From NCBI RefSeq assembly GCF_030247195.1, contig NC_080670.1, positions 41,959,524-42,023,523 of the forward strand: 64,000 nucleotides of DNA, in the 5' to 3' direction. The position numbers and the translations under genes were made by a program. The first letter of the stretch is position 1; each line of letters opens with the position of its first letter. This stretch comes from Topomyia yanbarensis (lineage: Eukaryota > Arthropoda > Insecta > Diptera > Culicidae). The notes under the pieces were generated by a model, which saw only the letters and a program-made list of their open reading frames with translations, was not told the DNA's origin and did not search any database. Shown piece after piece: positions 32,705 to 43,745 of this stretch.

Positions 32705-35640
32705 TTTTAAATTCTTGGTTTCTAACTTTTAATTTTAAAATTGAATTTTAAGTTCCTGAATATTTTATCTTTTATGTTAATATTTTTAATTTCTGTACAT
32801 TTAAATTCTCAAAGTTTTTATATCTAGATTCTTAAATTTTCTGAATGTTAAATATTTGAATATAAAATTTAAATTTCCAAATTTCTGAATTTTGTATCTT
32901 TAAATTATTGACACTTCCAAATTTTTTTATTCCCAAATTCTCAAATTTTTAACCATGAAATTTTCAATTTTTAAATTTTAAATCTGTATATATTGACATT
33001 TTTATTTAATAGATTATTGGATTTTTCAATATTTTAAATATTAAAGCTTTTAATTTTCCAATTTTGAATATCTAAATTTTAAAATTTTCAAAAATAAAAT
33101 TTTTGAATCTTTTTGATTCATAATTATTTGAACTTTTGATTTTTTTTCAGCTAAATTTGTAAATCACAAACTTGTAAATTTGTAACACATTAATTTTATT
33201 AAATTTAGAATTCCGAAATCTTGGAATTTCAAAATTTTAAACATCTTTATCTTAAAATCTAAAGCACCTATATTTGAAAATATTTAAATTCCAAGATTTT
33301 AAAATTTGATCGCCTCAAAATTTGAAAATTTGTTAGTTTCAAATTTTTATAATATCAAATTTCCAAAATTTGAAAATTTTGAGGCTCGGAAGTTTTGAAT
33401 TTTTAAATTCGAAATTTTAAAATTAATTTTTTTTTTGAATTTTCATTTCACAACTTTTTGGGTTTCTAGTTCAGTTAGTTTTAAAATTTGTATATTTGTA
33501 AAAAAATTTAAACATTTCAGTTGTCGATGTTCCAAGTTGTTAAATTTGTCAATTTAACACTCTTTAAATGTTCATATTCTCAAATTTTTATGGTATTCAG
33601 TTTGTCAGTCAGTCTTCAAATTCTAAAAATTTAGATTGTTAGGATAGAGTTTTGAATTTTCAGATTTTTAAATCTTTATATTTTCTTAAATATTAAATGC
33701 ATAAGCTTCTAGAGATTTAAATTTTTCGAGAATTTGGTTTAATAATTTCAAAATTTTCAATTCTCATGTTTTTAAATCTGTGTGTTATGATATTTTAAAT
33801 CTAAGAATTGAATTTTTTTTCAATATCTAAAATATTAAAGCGGTAAGTTCTATAATTATTAGATCTTCAAATGTCAAAATATATCAATTTTTCATCTCTT
33901 CAATTTTATAATTCCTTAAGGTTAAAAATTTTAATTCCTAAATGTTAAAATATTCATTCGTTAAAATTTTAGATTCTTAGGGTTTGTAGATTTATAATGT
34001 AATTTTGCAAAGTTTTTGATTTCCTAATAATGACATATTTAAATTTTGAAATTTTTGAATCATAAAACTTTTAAATTCTTGAATTTCAAAAATGTGAAAT
34101 TTTAGTATATTGAAAATTGTAGAAGTAATTTTAAAAATTCGAAAATTTTTAATTTTACATACTTTAGTTTTGAAATCCTAAAATTTTAAAATTTTAAGAA
34201 CTCACAATTGTTGAATTTTGAAGTTGTTAATTATTAGAATTTTAAATTTTAAAACGTAAAATTTTTGTCACTCTTTAATTTTTTCTATTTTCAAATTTAT
34301 TTCTATGTTTGTATTTCTGTTAATTTTTAATCATTCAATGTGTTTCTTTTTCAATTTTTTCAGTTGTCAATATTGCCAATTTTCGAATATTCATATATTT
34401 AAATATTTACATTCTTTAGTTTTTCTTTATTTTTTTGAATCCCCAGTTTTTGGAATTTTTAGATTTTTACATTATTATATTTTCATATTTTTAACCATCC
34501 AAAATTTAAAATTTCCAAGTTTTAGAGATTTAAATTTTTGACAATTTAAATTTTTTAATTTCCGAAATTTGAAATGCTTGAAATTTTCAATATTCCAATT
34601 TCTAAATTAAATTAAATCATTAAATTTAATTATTTCCTAAATTTATTTAAATTATTAAAGCTTCAAATTTTCTTATTACTAGATAGTTATATAGCCAAAT
34701 TTTAAGTTATATTAATTTGGTAATTACTTTATTTATTAAATTTAAATTTTTAATCGTTTAAATTTCTGAGTCTCAAAATGTTTATATTTTCCTTAAATTT
34801 GCAACTTAAAATATGTAATTCAAAAATTGAAAAAAAATAAATAAATTTTTGAGGCATAAAATTCTTAATTTTTGAAATCTTAAAATTCCTGAATTTTAAT
34901 ATCCTAGAATTTTTAAAATTTGAGGAACCAAAATTTTAAAATGTTAATGTTAAAAAAAATAATATTAAGATATCTCAACATAAATTTTGAAATGTGGAAA
35001 TCTTTAAATTTTAAGATGTTTAAATTTTTAAAATTTTGAGATTCAAAAATTTTAAAATGTCGAGCTCTCAAAAATTCTTAAATTTTTAAATTTTTTTGGA
35101 TCATGATGATTTTAAAATTCTAAAACTTTATAAAAAATTTAAAATTTTTAGGAATCAAAATTTCTATATCCTTAAATTTTATTTTATTTAAAAAAGTTTG
35201 GAACGCTAAATTAAAAATTGTTGAATTTCAAAATCTTAAAATTCAAATTTTTTATGATTCCTAAAATTTTCAAATTTAAATATTTAAAAATTTTGAAATT
35301 TTAAAATTTTAATATTTTTAATATTTTAAAATGTTAAATCTTCAAGTATTTTAACTGTTGTGCCTTAAAATTTTTGTATATTAAAGTTTTTAAGTTTTTC
35401 TTATTTTATTTTCAATTTTGTCATTCGAATATAATATTTTAAGATATTATAACATTGAAATTTTAGGTAATGCTTTAAAATTTAAACAATTTCAATTTAT
35501 GTTTAAATAGTTTAATAATCAATCTAAAATTTTTAATTCTGAAATTTTAAATTTCATGATTTTAGAACATTGAATTGGAAGAATTTGGGATCTATAAATT
35601 GTAGAATTTTTAAATACTACGGAGCCACAAAATAAAAATA
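32705..35640. repeat. degenerate AAATTT-word array, part 1
   Basis: About 2.9 kb consist almost only of short words such as AAATTT, AAATTTTGAAATTTT, TTTAAAATT and CAAATTTTTAAAT in changing order. There is no fixed long period; A- and T-tract junctions tend to recur every 8-11 bases. GC content is very low. It continues after two interruptions at 36765-37205 and 38337-38620. No coding frame here is meaningful. Confidence 0.9.
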
Positions 35641-35663
35641 ATTGAATTTACTTTTAAAGTGAT

Positions 35664-36713
35664 ATAGTAAAGGTTGTAGGTCTAGTCAAATACAACACAA
35701 AACCATGTTTGATAAATTTAATATACGTCCAACATCTTGATTTATAGCAAAAGAACGTTTTTTCGAAACTTTCGGCACTAAATTTTTATACGCGGTTATT
35801 TTTCAACCGATTTTTGAGTGTTTTGGAAAGAAGAAGAAATGACCTTCCAACGATATGCTATGTTATACTCTTTGTTAAAAGTACCAAGCGGGTTTGAGAC
35901 AACAATATGAAAATAACCATTATTTTGCTATTTTTCATTAAAAATATGAAAATTGCTAAACATTTTTGTTAGAAAGCCTCTCTGTTTTAATAAAAATTTA
36001 AGGAGAACATGTAATTCCGTATCCAACTATTTATGATCAAAATCTGTTGAAAAATGGCAGAGTTAATTTTTTTCCAGATTAGAAACTTGCTCGCATGAAC
36101 TTTTAAGAGGACAGTCTCATATAAAATTTTCAAAAAAAAACGATTTTTGTGCTTGATCACATTTAAAAGTATGTGTGTGAACTTTGAACATGAAATTGTA
36201 TAAAATAACGGAAGAGATAGTTATAGCATCTGGTAGTGTGAAACAATACCACACTAATCCCTTAAGAGTTTATGCGAGCAGGCTTCTAATTTGGAAAAAA
36301 TTCAATAAATCTGCCATTTTCAACCGATTTTGATCAAAAATAGGTCATTGGATGCGGAAATAAATGTTTAAATTTTTATTAAAACAAAGACGTTTCCTAA
36401 TAAAAATTATGAGCAATTTTCATATTTTTAATGAAAAAAATAGCAAAATAATGGAAACTTTCATATTGTTGTTCCAAAACCGCATAGTACTTTTAATAAA
36501 AGAACATAACATAGCATACTTTTGGAAAGGAAATTTCTTCTTCTTTCCAAAATACTCAAAAAAATTAAAATCGGTTGAAAAATGATCACGCAAAAAAATT
36601 AGTGCCGAAAGGTTCGAAAAATCGTTTTTTTGCTATAAATCAAGATTTTGAGTGTATAAAACATTTTTCATACATTGTGTTGTGTAGCATTGGATGAGAT
36701 CTACATCCTATAC
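35664..36713. repeat. ~1-kb foldback element within the AT array
   Basis: The left arm (35664-36110) and right arm (36259-36713) are reverse complements with moderate divergence around a ~150-bp loop. Matching landmarks: ATTTATAGCAAAAGAACG with CGTTTTTTTGCTATAAAT; GGAAAGAAGAAGAAATGACC with AAATTTCTTCTTCTTTCC; CCAGATTAGAAACTTGCTCG with GCGAGCAGGCTTCTAATTTGG. Arms of ~450 bp make this the largest inverted repeat in the window. No transposase or other coding sequence is present. Confidence 0.85.
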
Positions 36714-36764
36714 CAGATGGCTTGAAAAGTACAAAATCACTGTAGCACCGTGTAATTAAGTTTA

Positions 36765-37205
36765 GATATTAAGAAAATTTAAATAAGAATTTAAATTTCT
36801 CGAATCTCTTTTTAATTTTTTTAACCTATCAATTTTTTACGTTTCTTATAATTTTAATTTTTAAATTGTTCAATGCGTCTTAAGTTTTATTTATTTATTT
36901 ATAGAATTTGAGTTTCCTGGTTCTTTTTTGATTTCATGGATTTAAACTTTTAAAATTTTTGTATTTTCAGATCCTTAAAGCGTTGTATTTTCATATTCTC
37001 AAATATTTTTATTTGTTTTTATTTTTGATTTCAGAGGTTTAAACCTTAAGTTCATTCGTCTCTTTTCGTGTTAGAGAAATCTCTTTTGGAAAAATCTCTA
37101 ACCCGAAATTCGGGGTTGGGAAACGATCGAAATTAGATAGTTTCTGGATAATTGAATATTTGGCAATTTAATTTTTAATTCTTAAATTTTAAATTTTTAA
37201 ACTTG
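36765..37205. repeat. degenerate AAATTT-word array, part 2
   Basis: Same word composition as 32705-35640. It is bounded on the left by the foldback and on the right by an abrupt jump to GC-rich sequence at about 37206. Confidence 0.8.
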
Positions 37206-38336
37206 TAAGTAGAGGTTTGCCCACTACTCGGGTTCTTGTTTGCCCAGCGGACCCTTCTTTTCAGGGCGGCCTAGGTGCCTCTACCGAATTTCGGTTTTTC
37301 GTATACACAAAAAAGTAAACAAACAAATAAATTTTACCGTGTTTTTTTCACTCCTACTCTCCACTGCTGCTGATGCGGGTTCCCAATGCTGCTGGTGAAG
37401 GGATGGCAGGCGGTTTCCTTCTGGCAGGCCGGGATAACAACGAGTCGTTGTCAACGACCGCGTACTCGTCCGGGTTCCGTTGGCTGCTCCGGTAGCGGTC
37501 CTTGGCGCTTAGCTAGGGAGGTGAGCTTGGCTTCTTTGTTGGAGCCTCGCTAGCGACGTTGGCGACGAATCGCCGGATCGTCTACTCGCCGTAAATGATC
37601 CCGGAAGTTACTATAGTGCACTTCCCAGGGGGATCCTTTGTCCTCCCTGCTTCGTTCTCCTTTGCGGTTAACTGTGGAGGAGAGCTTTGCTCGTTTGACT
37701 GATCCTCCACAGTGAGAACAGTACTGGTGTCACTTCGGTCTTTTTTATTTAGCCGGAGAAGCGAGCGGCTCCTTGGCAATTAGCTTCTGTTATCCGGCGA
37801 CCCAACACCACAAATCACAGAGCACCCCGACCGGCACTTTTCGACAGGACTTTTCACTGTCGCACGCGCGCACTGAACTGTGCTTGCTATGGTGGTGGGA
37901 AACTGTCCCGAAAAAGGATAAACTAGTTTGGGCGTCTGTTCGATGCCGTGGTCCGTCACTATCTGATTTTTCACGATGGCCGCCTTTTTCACTCCACCAA
38001 AACAAACATCATCACCACAAAACCGCACCACCGCATAACTTCATCTCTCTTGCAGCATAAACAGCTACCAATTTAACAACAAGAGGAGAGCGGTGACCTT
38101 CCTAAGCTCTATGCTACTAATTCACAAACCTAAAACAAAAATTATCTAACCTATCTGCACGAATAAAACCGTTCACAAACGCGAAAATGAACAAAAATTT
38201 ACAACTAATTGTGAACGGTACCGAACAGCAGTGAGCATAATTTTACGTAAACAAATACACTCTACGGAGTGTACACACAAAAAAGGGTATATTTCCACCC
38301 ACTGCTAAATTGTTACCCTGACGGGTTACAAACTTT
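37206..38336 (-). mobile_element. GC-rich insert, possibly retroelement 5' region
   Basis: About 1.1 kb of clearly higher GC interrupts the AT array. On the minus strand it begins with a leader-like part (38336-37800), followed by a 65-codon frame at 37779-37582 (NKKDRSDTSTVLTVEDQSNE, QSSPPQLTAKENEAGRTKDP). Further Ser/Pro/Lys/Arg-rich fragments continue to 37206 (for example SRPARRKPPAIPSP). Low-complexity basic, proline-rich sequence after a leader is typical of retroelement Gag/ORF1 starts, but no RT, zinc knuckle, LTR pair or primer-binding site can be shown. It might also be a displaced piece of a host gene. Confidence 0.35.
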
Positions 38337-38620
38337 TAAGCCTTAACATTTTTTGAATTTTAAGATAAGTATATTTTTTTTATTTTGCAATATTTTTATT
38401 CGTTAAACTTTAAATTCCCTAGATAATTGATCTTTAAAATTCAAAATATATAAATTATTAACCGGTTTAATTTTTTTATTATTAAATGTTTAAAATGTTA
38501 AATTTTCAATTGTTAAAGTATTTGAATTATAAAAATTGGAAAGTTGTACTGTCCTAATCTTCTAAAATTTAAAATTTTTTCGATTTTGAAATATTCACAT
38601 CTCATAAACAATAAACAATA
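38337..38620. repeat. degenerate AAATTT-word array, part 3
   Basis: Same AT word composition resumes after the GC-rich insert (for example TAAATGTTTAAAATGTTAAA) and ends shortly before the TTAA MITE. This supports one original array split by insertions. Confidence 0.75.
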
Positions 38621-38642
38621 AAATCGGGTCATCGCTATATTA

Positions 38643-39157
38643 TTAACCCTTTCATGCCCAACTTTTTTCTAGTGCATGTAGGCTTTCAAAACTATTTTTC
38701 CCTGAAAACGGCAGGGTCATAAAACACGAAAAGCCTTTTTTCATAAAGATAGGTGCTTCCCTCGCAGTGCTAGAAGCTACTCAATTTTTACTCTCCAATG
38801 CTCATTACAATTCTCCTGGAATATTTACAATAGTCTACTTGAATACATACCAAAAGACAGTCTAAAGTTTTATCAGCTTTTAATAATATTGCAACATAAC
38901 GAAGTTATATGAAAAATTCATTTTCCGTCATCAACGTAAACAGTCCCTGGCAGCACTGCTCCATCGGAATCCAATCAGACTAATTACAATAGCTTCAGTT
39001 CTAGAGCTGATCCTTGCAACTGTTAGTACTCAAATAAAAGGCAATAGACACATTTATTAACCTTATTTGTTTTTGTGAGCACATCTTGCCTCAATCAAAA
39101 GTTATAGCTGTTTAAAAACGTTGTTGTCCACAAACCACATGGGCATGAATGGGTTAA
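38643..39157. mobile_element. TTAA-target MITE (piggyBac-type)
   Basis: TTAA flanks (38643-38646 and 39154-39157) enclose termini CCCTTTCATGCCCA and TGGGCATGAATGGG, which match at 13 of 14 positions. The 507-bp interior has no open frame of note. TTAA duplication with CCC ends marks piggyBac-mobilised non-autonomous elements. It differs from the 15954-17669 element in terminal sequence, so two separate TTAA families are present. Confidence 0.92.
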
Positions 39158-39184
39158 GATGAATGAGATGTCCACTAAACTAGA

Positions 39185-39400
39185 AGTCACCATCTCGGAT
39201 TAAAACATGAGTTCCGGAATTGAACTCCGATATCCATTCAGCAACACTATTTCAAAAATTCTCACATTGTTTTGGGAATTAAAAATTTTACAAAATCGAA
39301 GCGGCCATCTTGGTTTTTGAAATCGCCTCAGACATGGACATTGGACGTCTACTCGTTAATACTGTTCCAAAATCAACCAGATTGCCAGAAGGAATCTTCA
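39185..39400. repeat. GAAGTCRCCATCT repeat, decayed copy
   Basis: AGAAGTCACCATCTCGGATT, GCGGCCATCTTGG and TGTTCCAAAATC echo the tandem units at 41273-41580, but with many changes. Confidence 0.55.
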
Positions 39401-39554
39401 ATATCCGCCTTTCCCACTTTTCCAAACATCTTCTAAATTCTTTGCACTCAAAAGGTCTTGAAATAAAAGCAGAAACCGTGTTAATTGCAAAATACATGAA
39501 AAAAAACCTAATAAAAATCGTGTAAAAAAAACTTCGCGTTTGCAATTTGTTCTC

Positions 39555-39650
39555 AGGAGTAATTAGTATAGGCGAGTGGAGTCAAACGTCAAAATGTTCT
39601 ACTCGCTTGACAGTGTTCGTCCGCCTTTTTCCTGACCGGGTAGTGATGAT
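39555..39650. repeat. internally deleted relative of the 18970-20194 element
   Basis: The reverse complement reads TACCCGGTCAGGAAAAAGGC and GGACGAACACTGTCA, as at 18970-18997, then TTTTGACGTTTGACTCCACT and CGCCTATACTAATTACTCC, as at 19553-19590. Sequences far apart in the large complex are joined here within 95 bp, so this is a deletion derivative or a solo end. Confidence 0.6.
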
Positions 39651-41272
39651 GAACTACCGAAGTTGATGGCTTCCGTTGAAGTATGCTTTTATAAAAATAA
39701 ATTAAGCACCTAGAATTGAATATTTCACATTAAAACCCTCGTAAAATCAAACGTAATAATTGCGCGGTGTAAAACAAAACAAATACACCGCAGACATAAG
39801 TCGAAATCGTTGGAATGGATGAATGCCGCGGATATCAATTTTCCAATTGAAGTTTCATACGCAAATTTACCAGCAAATGCAAAAAAGAAACTACTTCGGG
39901 TTAAACCCTCAGTCGCTGTCAGAAACTATACCGCAGGCGTTGCTCAATTAAAGCGTCTACACACGCTATACGGGAACAGTGTTGTCCGCAAATAAGTGTT
40001 ACTTTGTAGTAAACCTTTAGATACATATATTCTTGACGTTTTGTTGGGCATGTGACTGATGCTTTACTTTTCCAAGAACGCTTCAGCAAACAACTGGTGG
40101 GTGTGTTCCGGTACTCTACATTAATCAGCAACAATGTTGTTGACATGTTTATTTGTTTTACGGCGGAGAGTAGGTGAACCAAGTGCGTATTGTTTATCTA
40201 GCTCCAAGCATACTTTTTATTCCTGGAATAATGAACTGGTTTCAATTATCCAGATCCGTTATTAAAAATTCTGTTTTCCGGTTATGGCACAGGGTCGGAG
40301 TTCGTTCCCCATAACTGATTTGTCCCGTTTGACACGTATTGATAATACCCGATAACACCACAAAACCATATCCCGAAACCCTTCGACCAGCACTGTACAT
40401 TATGCTGAACGGGGGATGAGCAGCGACGGATAGACTCGGTCGATCTTCCCTCTCCAGCAGTTTTGTTTGTGCTACCGTGGCACGTTCCAACGGACTCGTT
40501 AAACTAGGTGACTAATACGTTACGTGATGATAGTGCACTGGGAGCAGGAGCGTGTGTGTCGCTTGAAACTGCTGGAATGCTGCTTGCTGCTGCCTTGCCC
40601 GTTCAGCAGGAAGGTAAAAATAGTTTTTATGGAGTTCGATTGAGCCGCACCGCTCGGGCGGGCTGTGCATTTCTGAAATTGATTAGAACCGTTCGCCAAC
40701 GCCAAAGCCTGGTGCTGGTGTTTATACCGAACTGGAATAGCCATGTGTTATGAATTATTGCGGTGGTCACGGGGTGTAACGTAATGCGACAATTAGTGCT
40801 GGGGGTCCTAGTTAGAGTGCGTAAGCTCCCTACTAACACTACGCTAATCCGTGGCGGAGGTGCATGCCGTTCTGATTGGAATTTCGCACACTTACGAACC
40901 TTTTGTTAAATATGGGACATTAGCAAACGAATGTGGTCAAATTTTAGCTTTAAGGTTAACACCAGTGAATTCGAATTCAACCAAATGTGCTATTTAATGA
41001 AGATTCAAATTACGGAGCTAATTTCCATGATGATTCGAATTTTGGTCACTTGGTTTTCTTCACCAGTTATAGTACATTTGGAAACTACTTATTAATTCTT
41101 TCGACTGTTTAAATCAATACAATGCAGAAATATAATATTAGTGTACAATGCCTACTTTTACCATATTACCTCACCTTTAAATGAATTATTCGGCCTACAA
41201 TCGATGAAATGCGTAAAGCGTCAACAGTTTTGCTTCGTTGTTAAGAACCCACAAAAAACATAAATGTCTTGG
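39651..41272. other. unclassified stretch
   Basis: A 61-codon plus frame at 39810-39995 (MEWMNAADINFPIEVSYANL then PANAKKKLLRVKPSVAVRNY) looks somewhat protein-like but is not recognised. 40480-40900 is less AT-rich and may be unique DNA; overlapping frames there on both strands are mutually exclusive and unsupported. No paired repeats seen. Confidence 0.35.
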
Positions 41273-41580
41273 AAACACTGAAATGCTCGTTCCAAAAATA
41301 TCCATATGGTTAGGACTATCAAGAATATTACTCAACCGGAAGTCGCCATCTTAAATTCGTAAATTGCGCCAAACATCCATTTTCAGGCCTTCTTAAGCCC
41401 TTTCCAAAAATTCCCAAATTGGGGTTATCGCGAATATTGTTCAACCGGAAGTCGTCATGTCCGAATTCAAAATGGCGTCAAACACCCATTTTCATCATCT
41501 ACTCGTGAAGTACGTTCCAAAAAATACCCATATTGTTAGGATTATCGATTATTTATCGAATATTGCTCAACGAACAAATT
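41273..41580. repeat. tandem ~115-bp CAACCGGAAGTCGCCATC repeat
   Basis: Nearly three units are in tandem. Each has GTTCCAAAAAT-CCATATTGTTAGG, then ATCGMGAATATT, CAACCGGAAGTCGYCATS, and finally AAATTGCGCCAAACATCCAT or AAAATGGCGTCAAACACCCA with TTTTCA. The third unit is truncated after AATATTGCTCAACG. Function unknown; this is a common non-coding repeat type. Confidence 0.75.
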
Positions 41581-41937
41581 TTAATAAGAATGTGAAGCGA
41601 TTTTTTTTATAACCCTAATCCCAAATAACGAACTTTTTTTTACGAACTAATCCGATTTATGAACCCCCGGCTTGGTTCATAAATGGAGGTTCCGGTGTAA
41701 TTGTTTATTTGTCCAGTTTAATTTTAGGAGAGGCAGCACAAACTATAACTGAGAGCAACGTTTTGCCCGAGGTGGCACAATATCTAGATTTTCCAAACCT
41801 AATACTTCGTTCATTTTTTTTTTAATTTTCAACTCACTAGTTTTACTCTTGAAACGACCAGAGCACTCCTTAGTTCTCTACATACTAGGCACACAAAACC
41901 TGCGAGGTTATCAGGGGTAAATGGATTATCATCAGTT
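41581..41937. other. short unclassified stretch left of the LOA-like LINE
   Basis: CACAAAACCTGCGAGGTTAT, then CAGGGGTAAATG (41900-41930), recurs inverted at 49808-49845 (CCCCTGATAACCTCGTAGGT, TTTGTATGCC), so both belong to an unidentified repeat. Otherwise there is no feature. Confidence 0.4.
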
Positions 41938-42009
41938 TTTTTTTAATTCATTTCGTTTATTTGATAGGCACAAATGCGTTAGCTTGGCAGTGCCAAATTC
42001 TTTTGTTTT

Positions 42010-42345
42010 TACATTTTGGATGTCTTAAAACTAGTAGGTTACAATGTTGAAAATTTTTTTTATAAAAGAGAAAAAAATTACAGATATTTTAAGACTAGAA
42101 ATAAGATCGTATATACAAGAGAGGGGGCAAAAGATTTTTTTATGAAAAATTTTAAAACAAGGAATTCAGTTTGATATACAAGAGGGGGAGTAGTTCTTTA
42201 CGAAATATTTTACAGTTATCTTAAAACTAACAATATAGTTTGGTACACAAAAGGGGGAACAAATATTTATGAGAAATTTCACAAATACCTTAAAACTAGG
42301 GATACAATTCTATTTACAAGATGGAGGACAATAGTTTTAACAAAG
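42010..42345 (-). repeat. ~67-bp tandem repeats in the LINE 3'UTR
   Basis: On the plus strand, CTTAAAACTAGGGATACAAT-type units start at about 42028, 42090, 42151, 42221 and 42290. A further unit lies at 43330, beyond the inserted element. Each also has ATATACAAGAGGGGG and a TTTACGAAATATTTTAC-like stretch. Tandem 3'UTR repeats occur in several mosquito LINEs. Confidence 0.8.
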
Positions 42346-42361
42346 AGTAAAAATTGCAGCT

Positions 42362-43324
42362 CCCCATAAAAAAATTGACATTTGCGAAATTGTGCACTCG
42401 ACCGACGAAATCGGGTGACTTCAAGATCGACCTACTAATTTACCGACTAAATTGAATTACGTCGGGGAAATTTTTTGTCACCATATTAATCAGTAGATTT
42501 TATACGTTTAAATCTGGTACCCGACTTAATTGACTGAAAAATCGGTTGGAAAAATTATGTTGCATCGGAACAAGATTTAATAGCCATATTATTCCACATA
42601 CGAAATCGGTTCTCGTATTGTTGACAAACGCTTATGTCGGAAATTTTATGTTCTAAATATAATTTTTATTAATTTTACTTATATCTTCAATAAATTAAAA
42701 GTGAAATTGGTTCCGCACTTTTAATAGGAAGAAGTGATCGTATACTCGACTGTTGCTCGGATTGATTTGGGTAAGTGTAATTAACATTTGTCAAGTTAGT
42801 TTTTATTAATTCTTAATAATATTCAAATGATGACCTATTGATTCAATAAAATCGTTGCCTGTACGTTAAAAAAGCAACCAGGAAGTACAAGAATACTACA
42901 GTTCCACTTCACATTTTAAGAGCAACAAGAAGATCCGGAAGATCGACAAGCCATGTTAAGTTCCAAGGGTAAGTTTTTATATATTTTTTTTTATTTACAT
43001 AAAATAAAACAATATAAACTTCAAACATTTTTCTGCGAAAATATGTCTTCTACTTATTTTGAGAAATTCCCAGTGAAGGTAAGGGACACCGGTTCGAATA
43101 ATTCAAAACTATCGACAGATCTACCTATTTAATCGTTTTCCATCAACAGATTTCGACAAATTTCGTCAACCTATTTCGTCTGGTGTTGCGTCGACAGACA
43201 CTCATGTTAAACTCCCATAAGCGTCGGTGCAACAAATTATAAATTTGTCGACTTCAAAGTCTGGCGAATCAGCCGACCAAAACCGATTTAATCGGTGGGA
43301 AAATCGGAATGATTTTTTATGGGG
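42362..43324. mobile_element. DNA element with CCCCATAAAAAAT ends inserted in the LINE 3'UTR
   Basis: CCCCATAAAAAAATTGACA (left) and ATGATTTTTTATGGGG (right) form short inverted termini. The 3'UTR tandem repeat is broken exactly here and resumes at 43325 (CTATCTTAAAACTAGG). The interior carries many ACCGACTAAAT / ATTTAATCGGT words (near 42399, 42440, 42510, 42537, 43280, 43288). No transposase is recognised, though GTAAGT sites at 42770 and 42969 hint at former exons. The target duplication is unclear. Confidence 0.65.
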
Positions 43325-43745
43325 CTATCTTAAAACTAGGAATACAGTTTTTTCATCGGAGACTTATGCTTGGTCAAGATATTCAGAGGGGGCTTATTTC
43401 CAAAATTGGTGTAGCAGCAGTTGTATCAAGGACAGGGGAGAGAAGGCGTAGATGGTGACCGGGAGAGAAGGGCAAAACGTGCAACTTTCGGGTAAACGGG
43501 AGATCAGCGAAACAAATTAGCGCCTCAGTCTAGTAGGTCGGATTGGCGGATGATATTCTTCGGACCCGCGGGGAATCCTTCAAAAGTCATCGGACCTCGA
43601 GTCGCTCTCGGTTCAGTTTCCGTAGTGGTAAGGGCGACGGCGGTTACATAGTGGCACTCTGGAGTTGATCGGTTTCACAAGGCAGGAGGAATCTTCTAAA
43701 AACGAGAAATAAAAGAGAGAGGTTAAGTTGGGATATTTATCGGTT

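Noticed and set aside
37582..38060. Dense frames on both strands of the GC-rich insert as host genes
   Set aside because: All three overlapping frames benefit from high GC; only the minus-strand basic/proline-rich one has a plausible context, and it is reported with low confidence as retroelement-like.
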